From the NCBI GenBank assembly GCA_902803245.1, contig CADCPJ010000051.1:1-5483 (forward strand): a stretch of DNA of 5,483 bases, read 5' to 3'. Positions 5,433 through 5,483 of the stretch are shown in pieces. Under the pieces are notes generated by a model. The model was not told where the DNA came from and ran no database searches. It was given only the letters and a program-made list of their open reading frames with translations. How positions within the stretch are numbered: the stretch's first letter is position 1; each line of letters opens with the position of its first letter. This stretch comes from an uncultured Lachnospiraceae bacterium (GTDB lineage Bacteria > Bacillota > Clostridia > Lachnospirales > Lachnospiraceae). A program made the translations under genes and the position numbers.

Positions 5433-5483
5433 ATGAAGACAGGAGCATATCTCAAAAGAGTTCTGGCCGGAGTGGCCAGCGCA
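5433..5483 (+). CDS. Probable exported protein, partial (N-terminus only)
   Basis: Only 17 codons are visible before the right edge: MKTGAYLKRVLAGVASA. The ATG at 5433 is preceded by GGGGAGG (5421-5427) at 5 bases' spacing, a strong start signal. Positive residues (K2, K8, R9) followed by the start of a hydrophobic stretch (VLAGVASA) look like the n- and h-regions of a Sec signal peptide, so a secreted or cell-wall anchored product is likely. It follows the small TWQG gene by 75 bp with no terminator seen between. A surface adhesin or pilin-type protein would fit the context, but nothing in the visible residues identifies the family. Confidence 0.6.
   Translation, partial: MKTGAYLKRVLAGVASA

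Overview
The window reads as chromosomal DNA from a GC-rich member of the Lachnospiraceae or a related Clostridia. This is inferred from Gram-positive style ribosome binding sites (AGGAGG, GGAGGGG), a DUF4860 protein next to a GspF/PilC-type membrane protein, and a BTAD-type regulator with a decayed GGDEF-like domain. No 16S rRNA or other marker gene is present, so the assignment is tentative.

Layout. Positions 1-3199 hold a tightly packed minus-strand operon, transcribed right to left. In transcription order it encodes a secreted transglutaminase-like protein (3199-2345), a GspF/PilC inner-membrane platform protein (2325-1213), a small one-TM pseudopilin-like protein (1108-773), a DUF4860 one-TM protein (773-282) and a further pilin-like protein cut off by the left edge (275-1). 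Gaps are 19, 104, -1 (overlap) and 6 bp. The set resembles a minimal type II secretion / type IV pilus-like machine of Firmicutes. The assembly ATPase, prepilin peptidase and any canonical major pilin are not in the window.

Positions 3200-3440 are a divergent intergenic region. It carries an extended -10 promoter for the minus operon, a sigma70-type promoter for the plus strand, and a GAAAAG/CTTTTC dyad exactly midway between the two -10 boxes. The long leader of the plus-strand gene contains a strong hairpin.

Positions 3441-5483 run on the plus strand. First comes a 551-aa regulator (winged helix, BTAD, degenerate GGDEF-like domain, and a C-terminal tail). Next is a 72-aa small protein starting with TTG, then the first 17 codons of a protein with a signal-peptide-like N-terminus.

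The most notable observation is that the last ~40 residues of the regulator and the body of the 72-aa protein appear to be the same module (TWQG...F.S.LEL....I). A plausible reading, by inference only, is that the regulator controls the divergent secretion/pilus operon and the downstream exported protein. The small protein might interact with, or compete with, the regulator's tail. No stretch over 300 bp lacks a gene, and no tRNA, rRNA, CRISPR array or insertion sequence was seen.
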